Shown here: piece by piece, positions 39,914-48,819 of the stretch
Position numbering within the stretch: the stretch's first letter is position 1
Layout of the letters: each line of letters opens with the position of its first letter
Assembly: GCA_944319915.1 (NCBI GenBank)
Contig: CALUEY010000003.1
Coordinates: forward strand, 1-64,000
Source: an uncultured Prevotella sp.
Lineage (GTDB): Bacteria; Bacteroidota; Bacteroidia; Bacteroidales; Bacteroidaceae
Reading direction: 5' to 3'
Length of the DNA: 64,000 bases
The notes under the pieces: model-generated
Told to the model about the DNA's origin: nothing
The model's database searches: none
The model's input: only the letters and a program-made list of their open reading frames with translations
Position numbers and translations under genes: made by a program

Positions 39914-40507
39914 TCATCGCGGGGCCTTGGCGGCTTCCTCCATGGCCTTCTTGTAGCATTCGCGGCATAGCGGCTCGTATTCTTGCGTCTCGCCGAGCAT
40001 CACTCGCTTGTCGCCCGCCACGGTGCGGTGGCTCACGTAGGCCAGCGCGCCGCAGCGCACGCAGATGGCGTGTACCTTTGTCACCTCGTCGGCGATGGCG
40101 CAGAGCGCGGGCATGGGCCCGAAGGGCACCCCTCGGAAGTCCATGTCAAGCCCCGCCACGATGACGCGCGTGCCTCGGTTGGCCAGCTGGTTGCACACCT
40201 CGGGCAGGCCGTCGTCGAAGAACTGGGCCTCGTCGATGCCCACCACGTCGATGCTTGCCGCCATGAGCAGGATTTGCGCCGATGAGTCGATTGGCGTGGA
40301 GCGTATCTTGTGGCGGTCGTGGCTTATCACGTCCTCTTCCGAGTAGCGCGTGTCGATGGCGGGCTTGAATATCTCCACCGTCTGCCTGGCGAACTCCGCC
40401 CGCCTGAGCCTCCGTATCAGTTCCTCGGTCTTGCCCGAGAACATAGAGCCGCACACCACCTCAATCCTTCCGGGCCGCCTTTGCTCCCCTGTTAAGTAAT
40501 CTGTCAT
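39914..40507 (-). CDS. tdk: Thymidine kinase
   Basis: A 197-residue type-II thymidine kinase. The Walker A motif is [22 protein letters not shown] carries the Walker B Asp and base Glu, [14 protein letters not shown] is the lasso region, and the zinc site is formed by CVRCG and CREC. It phosphorylates thymidine for salvage. It has a full-match promoter that leaves a leader of only about four bases, and diverges from rsmI. Confidence 0.93.
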   Translation of the reverse strand: MTDYLTGEQRRPGRIEVVCGSMFSGKTEELIRRLRRAEFARQTVEIFKPAIDTRYSEEDVISHDRHKIRSTPIDSSAQILLMAASIDVVGIDEAQFFDDGLPEVCNQLANRGTRVIVAGLDMDFRGVPFGPMPALCAIADEVTKVHAICVRCGALAYVSHRTVAGDKRVMLGETQEYEPLCRECYKKAMEEAAKAPR

Positions 40508-40514
40508 TTAAGCG

Positions 40515-40545
40515 CAAAAGTACAAATACGTTTTAAAAATTGCAA
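40515..40545 (-). promoter_or_regulatory. Promoter of tdk
   Basis: Minus-strand TTG (40543-40545), exactly 20 bases, TACTTTTG (40515-40522). The start codon follows seven bases later. Confidence 0.78.
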
Positions 40546-40563
40546 AGAATCGGCCGCTTTTTT

Positions 40564-40593
40564 TTGGGCGTAAGCAACAAATCGTTACATTTG
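40564..40593 (+). promoter_or_regulatory. Promoter of rsmI
   Basis: TTG (40564-40566), 19 bases, TACATTTG (40586-40593); the ATG at 40602 follows after eight bases. Confidence 0.75.
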
Positions 40594-40601
40594 CACAGAA
40601 T

Positions 40602-41300
40602 ATGGGTATACTTTACGTGGTTCCCACCCCGGTGGGCAACATGGAAGACATCACTCTGCGCGCGCTGAAGGTGCTCAAGGAAGCAGCCCTCGTGCTGGCC
40701 GAGGACACCCGCACGTCGGGTGTGCTGCTCAAGCACTACGGCATAAGCAACAAGCTCATGTCGCACCACAAGTTCAACGAGCACGGCACGGCCGCCTCGA
40801 TAGTGGGTCGGCTGCAGGGTGGCGACGACGTGGCCCTCATCAGCGACGCCGGCACCCCCGGCATCAGCGACCCCGGCTTCTACCTCGTGCGCGAGGCCGT
40901 GAGGGCCGGCGTAGAGGTGCAGTGCCTGCCCGGTGCCACGGCGTTCGTGCCGGCCCTCGTTTCGAGCGGGCTGCCGTGCGACAGGTTTGCCTTCGAGGGC
41001 TTCCTGCCGCAGAAAAAGGGCCGCCAGGGGCGCATCGACGCCCTTGCCTCCGAGCGCCGCACCATGGTGTTCTACGAGTCGCCCCACCGCCTTTGCAAGC
41101 TGCTCGGCCAGCTGTCCGAAGCCTTTGGTGGCGGGCGCGAGGCCTGCGTGTGCCGCGAGATATCCAAGGTTCATGAGGAGAGCGTGCGCGGCACCCTCTC
41201 CGAGCTGAGCGCCCACTTCGGCACCACCGCCCCCCGGGGCGAGATAGTGGTAGTGGTGGCCGGGCGCGACGACAAGGAAGACAAAACCAAAAACCAGTGA
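40602..41300 (+). CDS. rsmI: 16S rRNA (cytidine-1402-2'-O)-methyltransferase
   Basis: A 232-residue tetrapyrrole-methylase-fold enzyme. RsmI hallmarks: YVVPTPVGNMEDITLRAL at the start, AEDTRTSGVLLKHYGI, ALISDAGTPGISDPG (SAM loop) and LPGATAFVPALVSSGLPCDRF; FYESPHRL and CREISKVHEE follow. It modifies C1402 in the decoding centre. The stop is two bases before the next gene's ATG, so they form an operon. Confidence 0.93.
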   Translation: MGILYVVPTPVGNMEDITLRALKVLKEAALVLAEDTRTSGVLLKHYGISNKLMSHHKFNEHGTAASIVGRLQGGDDVALISDAGTPGISDPGFYLVREAVRAGVEVQCLPGATAFVPALVSSGLPCDRFAFEGFLPQKKGRQGRIDALASERRTMVFYESPHRLCKLLGQLSEAFGGGREACVCREISKVHEESVRGTLSELSAHFGTTAPRGEIVVVVAGRDDKEDKTKNQ

Positions 41301-41302
41301 AT

Positions 41303-42151
41303 ATGAAGAAACTTTTGTTTGCAGGATTCTGCCTGCTGGCCATGGCGGCCTGCCGGCAGGACAAGCCCAAGGCCGACCTCGAGGCGGCGCAGCAGCGCGA
41401 TTCGCTCACCCAGGTCATAGCCCAGAAGGACACCGAGATCAACGACCTCATGTCCACGGTGAACGAGATAGAGGAGGGCTTCCGCGAGATTAACGAGGCC
41501 GAGAACCGGCTGAGCCTGGCCAAGCAGGGCGAGGGCAGCAACCGCGAGCAGCGCATACGCGAGAACATGCAGTTCATACAGTCGGCCATGAAGCAGAACC
41601 GCGAGCTTATAGCCAAGCTGCAGCGCCAGCTGCGCGAAGGCTCCATAAAGGGCGAGCAGCTGCAGCGCACCATCGACAACCTGACCAAGCAGATGGAGGA
41701 GAAAGACCAGCAGCTGCAGCAGCTGCGCGAAGAGCTCGACGCCAAGGACATACACATCATGGACCTCGACGAGAAGATAGCCAACCTCAACACCAACGTA
41801 AGCACGCTCACTGCCGAGGGGCAGCAGAAGACCAATACCATCAACTCGCAGGACAAGCAGATACACTCAGCCTGGTACGTGTTCGGCACGAAAGACGAGC
41901 TGAAGGAGCAGCGCATACTCGACGGCGGCGAGGTGCTACGGGCCAACTTCAACCGCGACTACTTCACCAAGATAGACATACGCGTCACCAAGGAGATAAA
42001 GCTCTACTCGCGCTCGGCCAAGATGCTGACCTCGCACCCGGCGAGCAGCTACACCCTGCAGCGCGATGCCAACAAGCAGTACGTGCTGCGCATCACCAAC
42101 CCGCAGGTGTTCTGGAGCACGAGCAAGTATCTCGTGATACTCGTAAAGTGA
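41303..42151 (+). CDS. Coiled-coil lipoprotein
   Basis: A 282-residue lipoprotein: signal peptide with lipobox AMAAC (Cys17), then a long coiled coil (about 30-185; heptads rich in Leu, Gln, Glu and Arg), then a compact C-terminal domain (about 190-282) beginning with SAWYVFGTKDELKEQ and ending in YLVILVK. The family is found in many Bacteroidales with unknown role; likely anchored to the periplasmic face of the outer membrane. The ATG at 41303 is used. Confidence 0.82.
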   Translation: MKKLLFAGFCLLAMAACRQDKPKADLEAAQQRDSLTQVIAQKDTEINDLMSTVNEIEEGFREINEAENRLSLAKQGEGSNREQRIRENMQFIQSAMKQNRELIAKLQRQLREGSIKGEQLQRTIDNLTKQMEEKDQQLQQLREELDAKDIHIMDLDEKIANLNTNVSTLTAEGQQKTNTINSQDKQIHSAWYVFGTKDELKEQRILDGGEVLRANFNRDYFTKIDIRVTKEIKLYSRSAKMLTSHPASSYTLQRDANKQYVLRITNPQVFWSTSKYLVILVK

Positions 42152-42178
42152 CTTGGTGCTGAGCAAGCCCTATAAGTG

Positions 42179-42204
42179 GCGGCCACGGTTGTGGCCGCTT
42201 TTTT
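42179..42204 (+). terminator. Intrinsic terminator
   Basis: Stem GCGGCCAC/GTGGCCGC with a 4-base loop followed by six T. It ends the rsmI-lipoprotein operon. Confidence 0.88.
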
Positions 42205-42208
42205 GTTT

Positions 42209-42272
42209 GCTTGCTTCCCGCTTTTGCCGAAGATGTAGTGGGCTACTTCTTCGGCAAAAGCGGGAAGCAAGC
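42209..42272. repeat. 25-bp perfect inverted repeat
   Basis: Arms 42209-42233 and 42248-42272 pair perfectly around a 14-base loop, starting four bases after the preceding terminator. There is no gene inside. It could be a second terminator, an RNA hairpin or a decayed element. Confidence 0.8.
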
Positions 42273-42408
42273 AGGCGGCAGCAGTGCGGAAGATGGTAGG
42301 AGAGCCGACTATCGGTGTTGCAAGTGCTGTTGGCGCCCTGGCGGCCGGTTTGGGTTAAATGTTTACATTATGCCCCTTGCCGCCGGCCGCTGGCCGCATG
42401 GCATTGCA

Positions 42409-42487
42409 GGAAGTGCCGTTTCGCGCTGCGGAACGGGCCGTTTGGGCTTGCCAAACGTGCCGTTTTGCAGCGCAAAACGGCACGCTC
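42409..42487. repeat. 79-bp four-unit array of 22-bp-period palindromes (copy E)
   Basis: Units start at 42409, 42431, 42453 and 42475. Unit 4 is the reverse complement of unit 3 at 11 of 13 positions, and these two with flanks form a 13-bp hairpin. It lies in the 760-base interval before the SusC gene; the rest of that interval is A/T-rich after 42650 and holds a TACTTTTG box at 42663-42670 of unknown purpose. Confidence 0.83.
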
Positions 42488-42848
42488 CGTAACTCCCTGG
42501 CACACAGCGTAATATACAGGATGTCCCTGCCGTGACAAAAACTTTACACCGCTCGCCCGCGCGCTGCCCCATGGCATGGCCCCCTTGGGCCTCTGCCCCT
42601 TGCCGTGGCGGTCTTCGGCCTCAGCCTCCGCGGCTCGCCGCGATGCATCAATATTCAATTTTTACTTTTGTTTGCATACCCTTGCATATAATATGCTGTA
42701 TTTCGTACACCGCTTCCGTTAGCAAACTGTAAACCATTCCATGGTAAATTTTTTCATTTTGGAACGAAATGTTGGCTTGTTTTGGGCTTTTGTTGAGCAT
42801 GATAAGTTAAATATTCGATTTTTTTAGCCATTTGTGCTGTGGGCTGAA

Positions 42849-42866
42849 TAATTTTGTTTAATTTTG
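42849..42866 (+). promoter_or_regulatory. Promoter region of the SusC/SusD locus
   Basis: Two overlapping-spaced boxes TAATTTTG at 42849-42856 and 42859-42866, both TAnnTTTG matches; no TTG at ideal spacing. Leader ~42 bases. Confidence 0.55.
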
Positions 42867-42911
42867 CAGGTCGTAATGTTATAATGTAAATCAGTAAAGA
42901 AGAGAGTATTT

Positions 42912-45900
42912 ATGGAAAGAAGATTAACTATGCTTTTGGCGTGTTTGCTCCTCTCTGTGGGAGTGGCATTAGCCCAAACAAAAGTTACAGGTACCGTAAT
43001 ATCTCAGGAAGACGGGCTGCCGGTCATCGGTGCCACGGTTATGGTCGAGGGGACCAAGACCGGCACTACGACCAACATGGACGGCGTATTCTCGCTCTCC
43101 GTGCCTGCCGGCAAGAAGCTTGTGATAAGCTATGTCGGCATGAAGCCCCAGACGGTAGTCGCAAAGCCTGGGATGAAGGTTACGCTCGAGAGCTCGGCCC
43201 ACGTGGTCGACGAGGTAGTGGTGACGGGTATGCAGAAGGTAGACAAGCGCCTTTTCACCGGCTCCACCACCAAGATTGACGCCGGCAATGCCAAGATTGA
43301 CGGTATGGCCGACATCAGCCGCTCGCTTGAAGGCCGCGCAGCCGGTGTGTCCGTGCAGAACGTGTCGGGAACATTCGGTACCGCACCCAAGATCCGCGTC
43401 CGCGGTGCCACGTCCATTTACGGCAGCTCCAAGCCGCTTTGGGTGGTCGACGGCGTCATCATGGAAGACGTCGTAGACGTGAGCGCCGACCAGCTCTCTT
43501 CTGGCGATGCCAACACGCTGATAAGCTCCGCCATAGCCGGACTCAACTCCGACGACATCGAGAGCTTCCAGATATTGAAGGACGGCTCCGCCACATCTAT
43601 ATATGGCGCGCGCGCGATGGCGGGCGTCATCGTGGTCACCACCAAGAAAGGTAAGGCCGGCCAGGCCCACATCAGCTACACCGGCGAGTACACCATGAGG
43701 CTCATCCCATCGTACAACACGTTCAACATCATGAACTCGCAGGACCAGATGTCGGTATACCAGGAGCTTCAGCAGAAAGGATACCTCAACTACGCCGAGA
43801 CGGCCAACGCACCTAACAGCGGCGTTTACGGCAAGATGTATGAGCTGATAAACACCTACAACCCCGCCACGGGCCAGTTCGGCCTCGTGAACACCCCCGA
43901 GGCCAGGGCCGCTTACCTGCGCGCCGCCGAGTACCGCAACACCAACTGGTTCAAGGAGCTGTTCTCCAACTCGATACAGCACACCCACTCTGTCAGCATG
44001 TCGGGCGGTACCGACAAGGGCAACTACTACGCCTCGGTGAGCGCCATGTACGACCCGGGCTGGACCAAGCAGAGCCAGGTGGAGCGCTACACAGCCAACT
44101 TCAACGTAAACCACAACATATCGAAGAAGCTCACCGCAGGCCTCCTGGGCAACGCCTCTTACCGCAAGCAGAAGGCCCCCGGAACGCTCAGCGCCACCAC
44201 CGACCCCGTATCGGGCGAGGTGAGCCGCGCCTTCGACATCAACCCCTACTCGTATGCGCTCAACACGTCGCGCACGCTCGACCCCAACGAGTACTACACG
44301 CGCAACTACGCTCCGTTCAACATCTTCCACGAGCTCGACAACAACTACATCGACCTCAACGTGGTTGACTTCCGCATGCAGGCCAAGCTGAGCTACAAGC
44401 CCATCACCAAGGTGGAGCTTACAGCCCTCGGAGCCGTGAAGTACAGCGCAACAACGCAGGAGCACAACATCAAGGACCAGTCGAACCAGGCCATGGCATA
44501 CCGCGCCATGAGCACCTCGACCATCCGCGACAACAACAACTACCTCTACACCGACCCCGACGACATCTACGCCCTGCCGGTGACGGTGCTGCCCAACGGC
44601 GGTATACTCGACCGCACTGACAACCGTATGTTCGGCTACGACTTCCGCGCCACTGCGCAGTATAACGACGTGTTCGGCGAGGACGAGCACATCGTCAACC
44701 TCTACGCCGGACTCGAAATCAACAGCGTGCAGCGCCACAGCACGTGGTTCCGCGGCTGGGGCATGCAGTACACCATGGGCGAGACCCCCTCGTGGGCCTA
44801 CGAGGTGTTCAAGAAAAGCTCGGAGACCAACACCGACTACTTCACGCTGAGCAACACCAACGAGCGCAGCGCAGCCTACTTTGCCAACGGTACTTATTCG
44901 TGGCGCGGGCGCTACTCCATCAACGGCACGTTCCGCTACGAGGGTACCAACCGCCTCGGCAAGAGCCGTTCGGCCCGCTGGCTGCCCACATGGAACGTTT
45001 CCGGAGCATGGAACGTACACGAGGAGCCTTTCTTCAAGAAGCTCCAGCCCGCCATGTCGCACCTCTCGTTCCGCCTGTCGTACTCGCTCACGGCCGACCG
45101 CGGCCCCGCCGACGTTACCAACTCGCGGGTGGTGATCATGGCCGAGAACCCTTGGCGCCCCTTCGCCGACGTGAAGGAGACGCAGCTCTACATCTACCAG
45201 CTGGCCAACGAGGACCTTACTTATGAGAAGAAGCACGAGTTCAACTTCGGCGTTGACATGGGCTTCCTCAACAACCGCATCAACTTCACCCTCGATGCCT
45301 ACAGCCGCCGCAACTACGACCTCATTGGCGTGGCCACCACATCGGGCGCAGGCGGCGAGGTGCAGAAGTATGGCAACATCGCCACCATGAAGTCGAGCGG
45401 AGTGGAGCTGTCGCTCTCCACAACCAACATCAAGACCGACGACTTCACCTGGAGCACCAACTTCATCTACAGCCACACGCACAACGAGGTGACCGAGCTG
45501 AAGACCGCCAGCCGCGTGATCGACCTCGTTTCCGGCTCGGGCTTCGCCATGGAGGGCTATCCCGTGCGCAGCCTCTTCTCAATACCATTCATGGGACTCA
45601 ACGACGAGGGTCTGCCCACATTCCTCGATCAGGACGGCAACATAACCACCACTGGCATCTACTTCCAGGAGAACGACCCCGACAAGCTCGGCTTCCTGAA
45701 GTACGAGGGCAGCGTGGACCCCACCGACATGGGTAGCTTCGGCAACATCTTCACCTACAAGAACTTCACGCTCAACGTGTTCATAACATATTCGTTCGGC
45801 AACGTGGTGCGCCTCGACCCCGTGTTCTCTAATGAGTACGACGACCTGACCGCCACCCCGAAGGAGTTCAACAACCGCTGGACCACGCCGGGCGACGAGA

Positions 45901-46235
45901 AGCACACCACCGTGCCGGTGATAGCGAGCAAGCTGCAGAACAGCCTCGATGCCAACCTCTCGTATGCCTACAACGCCTACAACTACTCTACCGAGCGCAT
46001 AGCCAAGGGCGACTTCATCCGCATGAAGGAAATCTCGCTGGGCTACGAATTCCCCAAGTCTATATGCGAGGCGCTCAGCCTTAACAAGCTGTCGCTCAAG
46101 CTGCAGGCCACCAACCTCTTCCTCATCTATGCCGACAAGAAGCTCAACGGGCAGGACCCCGAGTTCGCCAATGCCGGCGGTGTGGCAGTGCCGGTGCCAA
46201 AGCAGTTCACCCTCACACTCAAAGTTGGTATATAA
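42912..46235 (+). CDS. SusC/RagA-family TonB-dependent outer-membrane transporter
   Basis: A 1107-residue TonB-dependent transporter. A signal peptide (to about residue 21) is followed by a carboxypeptidase-regulatory-like domain (TGTVISQEDGLPVIGATVMV, about 24-100), a TonB box-like stretch (VDEVVVTGMQ), a plug domain (KIRVRGATSIYGSSKPLWVV, QILKDGSATSIYGARAMAG) and a 22-strand barrel ending in ...FTLTLKVGI. It imports, with the SusD partner, a bulky ligand. The gene set downstream (metallopeptidase, thiol proteins) favours peptides over glycans; see the SusD entry. Confidence 0.93.
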   Translation: MERRLTMLLACLLLSVGVALAQTKVTGTVISQEDGLPVIGATVMVEGTKTGTTTNMDGVFSLSVPAGKKLVISYVGMKPQTVVAKPGMKVTLESSAHVVDEVVVTGMQKVDKRLFTGSTTKIDAGNAKIDGMADISRSLEGRAAGVSVQNVSGTFGTAPKIRVRGATSIYGSSKPLWVVDGVIMEDVVDVSADQLSSGDANTLISSAIAGLNSDDIESFQILKDGSATSIYGARAMAGVIVVTTKKGKAGQAHISYTGEYTMRLIPSYNTFNIMNSQDQMSVYQELQQKGYLNYAETANAPNSGVYGKMYELINTYNPATGQFGLVNTPEARAAYLRAAEYRNTNWFKELFSNSIQHTHSVSMSGGTDKGNYYASVSAMYDPGWTKQSQVERYTANFNVNHNISKKLTAGLLGNASYRKQKAPGTLSATTDPVSGEVSRAFDINPYSYALNTSRTLDPNEYYTRNYAPFNIFHELDNNYIDLNVVDFRMQAKLSYKPITKVELTALGAVKYSATTQEHNIKDQSNQAMAYRAMSTSTIRDNNNYLYTDPDDIYALPVTVLPNGGILDRTDNRMFGYDFRATAQYNDVFGEDEHIVNLYAGLEINSVQRHSTWFRGWGMQYTMGETPSWAYEVFKKSSETNTDYFTLSNTNERSAAYFANGTYSWRGRYSINGTFRYEGTNRLGKSRSARWLPTWNVSGAWNVHEEPFFKKLQPAMSHLSFRLSYSLTADRGPADVTNSRVVIMAENPWRPFADVKETQLYIYQLANEDLTYEKKHEFNFGVDMGFLNNRINFTLDAYSRRNYDLIGVATTSGAGGEVQKYGNIATMKSSGVELSLSTTNIKTDDFTWSTNFIYSHTHNEVTELKTASRVIDLVSGSGFAMEGYPVRSLFSIPFMGLNDEGLPTFLDQDGNITTTGIYFQENDPDKLGFLKYEGSVDPTDMGSFGNIFTYKNFTLNVFITYSFGNVVRLDPVFSNEYDDLTATPKEFNNRWTTPGDEKHTTVPVIASKLQNSLDANLSYAYNAYNYSTERIAKGDFIRMKEISLGYEFPKSICEALSLNKLSLKLQATNLFLIYADKKLNGQDPEFANAGGVAVPVPKQFTLTLKVGI

Positions 46236-46251
46236 TTTAATGCAGACATCA

Positions 46252-47844
46252 ATGAAAAAGAGTAACATCATATATTCAATCAGTTTCGCCGCCTTGCTCG
46301 GGCTTTCGCTCGCGTCGTGCGACAACTATCTCGACGTGATGCCCGACAACCGCACCGAGGTTGACTCTGAGGACAAGGTGGTAAGCCTCATAACTTCTGC
46401 CTATCCCAGCGATGCGTTCTACGGATACCTCAACGAAAGCATGTCCGACAACATCGACGACATGGGCGAGCGCTATTCGCAGTATGACTCGCGCTTTGCC
46501 CGCCAGGCTTACTCGTGGGAGGAGATAACCGAGGACGACAACGATGGTGTGCGCAACCTCTGGGAGAGCCACTACAACGCCATAGCGTCGGCCAACCAGG
46601 CCCTGCAGGCCATTGAGGAGATGGGCGGCCCTCTTACCTCCACGCTCCGCGAGGCCATGGCAGAGGCTCTGCTCTGCCGCGCCTACAGCCACTTCATCCT
46701 CGTAAACGAGTTCTGCATGAACTACAACTCGCAGACCAGCAAGACCGACATCGGCATACCTTACGTAACCAAGCCCGAGACCACGGTGAACCCTCACTAT
46801 GGCCGCGGCACGGTGGAGGATGTTTACAAGAACATCGACAAGGACATACAGACTGCCCTGCCGATGGTGGGCGACACTCATCTCAAGGTGCCTAAGTACC
46901 ACTTCAACACGCAGGCCGCATACGCCTTCGCCGCCCGCTTCTACCTCTTCTACGAGAAGTGGGACAAGGCTGCTGAGTATGCCACGCAGTGCCTCGGCTC
47001 TAACCCTGCGTCGATGCTGCGCGACTGGGACGAGATGGAGTCGTTCGGTATCACCAACGACCTCACGCCGCGCACCAACCTCTACATCGACGCTACGTCG
47101 AACTCTAACCTGCTGCTCATAACCGCCATCTCGGCCATGGGTATATGGTCGGCCAACTACGGTTACCTGAGCCGCTACTCGCACAACAGCTACATCTCGG
47201 AGACCGAGACACTTGAAGCTCCCAACGTATGGGGCAACTCAAACATGATGCGGTGCGCACCGCTCGCATTCAAGGGCGGAGCCCTCGACCGCGTGCTCGT
47301 GGCCAAGCTGCCTTACCTCTTCGAGGAGCTTGACCCGGTGAACAAGACCGGCTACTACCGCACCGTGTACCCAGCGTTCAAGGCCGACCTTACTTTGCTT
47401 GAGCGCGCTGAGGCTTACATCATGATGCGCAATTACACGGCTGCCTGCGCCGACCTTACCATGTGGATGCAGAACTGGACACGGTCGAGGATGACGCTTA
47501 CGCCTGACAACGTCAAGGCATTCTACGATGGCCTGGCTTATTCCAATTCCTTCGCGCCCACGATGAAGAAGCACCTCCACCCCGCCTTCGACATCGACGC
47601 CGAGGGCAGCGTGCAGGAAAGTCTCCTGCAGTGCGTGCTCAGCTTCAAGCGCCTGGAGACCATCTACGAGGGCTACCGCTGGTTCGACATCAAGCGCTAC
47701 GGTATCAACATCACCCGCCGCACGATGAACGCGCGCAGCGAGCCTGCCGAGGTTACCGACTCTCTTGGCACCAACGACCTGCGCAGGGCCATCCAGCTGC
47801 CCGCCATCGTAATCCAGGCTGGCATGGAGGCCAACCCCAGGTGA
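46252..47844 (+). CDS. SusD/RagB-family surface lipoprotein
   Basis: A 530-residue lipoprotein with lipobox SLASC (Cys23) and the SusD/RagB TPR-rich fold: NYLDVMPDNRTEV at the N-terminus, ALLCRAYSHFILVNEF, GIPYVTKPE, DIDAEGS and RWFDIKRYGINI near the end. It forms the lid of the SusC channel and binds the ligand. The 16-base spacing to SusC is usual. SusCD systems of RagAB type import oligopeptides, and this pair sits with a metallopeptidase. An upstream in-frame ATG at 46240 would add four residues. Confidence 0.92.
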   Translation: MKKSNIIYSISFAALLGLSLASCDNYLDVMPDNRTEVDSEDKVVSLITSAYPSDAFYGYLNESMSDNIDDMGERYSQYDSRFARQAYSWEEITEDDNDGVRNLWESHYNAIASANQALQAIEEMGGPLTSTLREAMAEALLCRAYSHFILVNEFCMNYNSQTSKTDIGIPYVTKPETTVNPHYGRGTVEDVYKNIDKDIQTALPMVGDTHLKVPKYHFNTQAAYAFAARFYLFYEKWDKAAEYATQCLGSNPASMLRDWDEMESFGITNDLTPRTNLYIDATSNSNLLLITAISAMGIWSANYGYLSRYSHNSYISETETLEAPNVWGNSNMMRCAPLAFKGGALDRVLVAKLPYLFEELDPVNKTGYYRTVYPAFKADLTLLERAEAYIMMRNYTAACADLTMWMQNWTRSRMTLTPDNVKAFYDGLAYSNSFAPTMKKHLHPAFDIDAEGSVQESLLQCVLSFKRLETIYEGYRWFDIKRYGINITRRTMNARSEPAEVTDSLGTNDLRRAIQLPAIVIQAGMEANPR

Positions 47845-47884
47845 ATGTTCGGGAATCATGTGAAATCTCAAAATTGATTGCAAA

Positions 47885-48817
47885 ATGAAGAAAGGAAACT
47901 TGATATATTCGTTGATTGTGGCTGGGCTGGCTTGCTCGTTCTGCGCCTGCTCGGACGACGACATCGAGTCGGTGAGCGTCATCTCCGCCGACGCCGTGGA
48001 GAACACGCCGCTCGACTATTGGCTCGACGTCAACTACCTGCAGCCATACAACATCGAGATTAAGTATCGCTACGAGTACAACGAGAGCGACGATGATTAT
48101 TACACCGTGCCTGCCCAGTATGACCAGGCCATCGAGATGGCGCACATCGTGAAGTACTCTTGCGTGGAGGCTTACGACGAGGTGGCTGGCATCGACTTCA
48201 CCCGCCGCTACTTCCCTAAGCTCTTCTACCTTGAGGGCGAGTGGCATTACATGAACAACGGTACGTTTGAGCTTGGTACTGCCGAGGGCGGAAAGAAGAT
48301 TAACCTCATGGGAGTGAACTACATCGACCAGTACAAGAGGGACATCAACGACCTCAACACGTACTACCTCAAGACCATTCACCACGAGTTCACCCACATC
48401 CTGAACCAGACAACCGACTATTCGGCCACTTACCAGCTCATCACCCCTACGGGCTATGTGGCCGACAGCTGGAGCACGGCGCCTAACGACTCTGGTTACC
48501 TGGAGCGCGGCTTCATCACCTCTTACGCCCAGCACTCCCATAGCGAGGACTTCGCTGAGATGATGTCTACATACGTTACCAACACCGCCGAGCAGTGGGA
48601 GGCTTGGATGCAGGAGGCTGCCGGCACAGCTGACAACCCTCAGCCGGGCCGCGATTACTTGGAGGCCAAGCTCAAGATGGTGAAGGACTACATGAGGAAC
48701 ACGTTCAACATCGACCTCGACGAGCTGCGGGAGTCTGTGCTCCGCCGCGAGCAGGATATAGTTGACGGGAAGATTAACCTCTCCGACGTTATTGTAACTA
48801 ACAAAGATGACAATTGA
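47885..48817 (+). CDS. Zinc-metallopeptidase lipoprotein
   Basis: A 310-residue lipoprotein (lipobox SFCAC, Cys22) with an HExxH metallopeptidase motif HHEFTH (His167, Glu168, His171) and a probable third ligand in SHSEDFAEMM (Glu221 or Glu225). It resembles the putative zinc-binding peptidase family often encoded with SusC/SusD. It could clip proteins at the cell surface to feed the transporter. It starts 40 bases after SusD and its stop is two bases before the next ATG. Confidence 0.85.
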   Translation: MKKGNLIYSLIVAGLACSFCACSDDDIESVSVISADAVENTPLDYWLDVNYLQPYNIEIKYRYEYNESDDDYYTVPAQYDQAIEMAHIVKYSCVEAYDEVAGIDFTRRYFPKLFYLEGEWHYMNNGTFELGTAEGGKKINLMGVNYIDQYKRDINDLNTYYLKTIHHEFTHILNQTTDYSATYQLITPTGYVADSWSTAPNDSGYLERGFITSYAQHSHSEDFAEMMSTYVTNTAEQWEAWMQEAAGTADNPQPGRDYLEAKLKMVKDYMRNTFNIDLDELRESVLRREQDIVDGKINLSDVIVTNKDDN

Positions 48818-48819
48818 TT

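Noticed and set aside
42969..45482. A long minus-strand open frame opposite the SusC gene.
   Set aside because: Open only because of the GC3 bias of the real gene on the other strand; composition is His/Val/Gly-rich with no motif.
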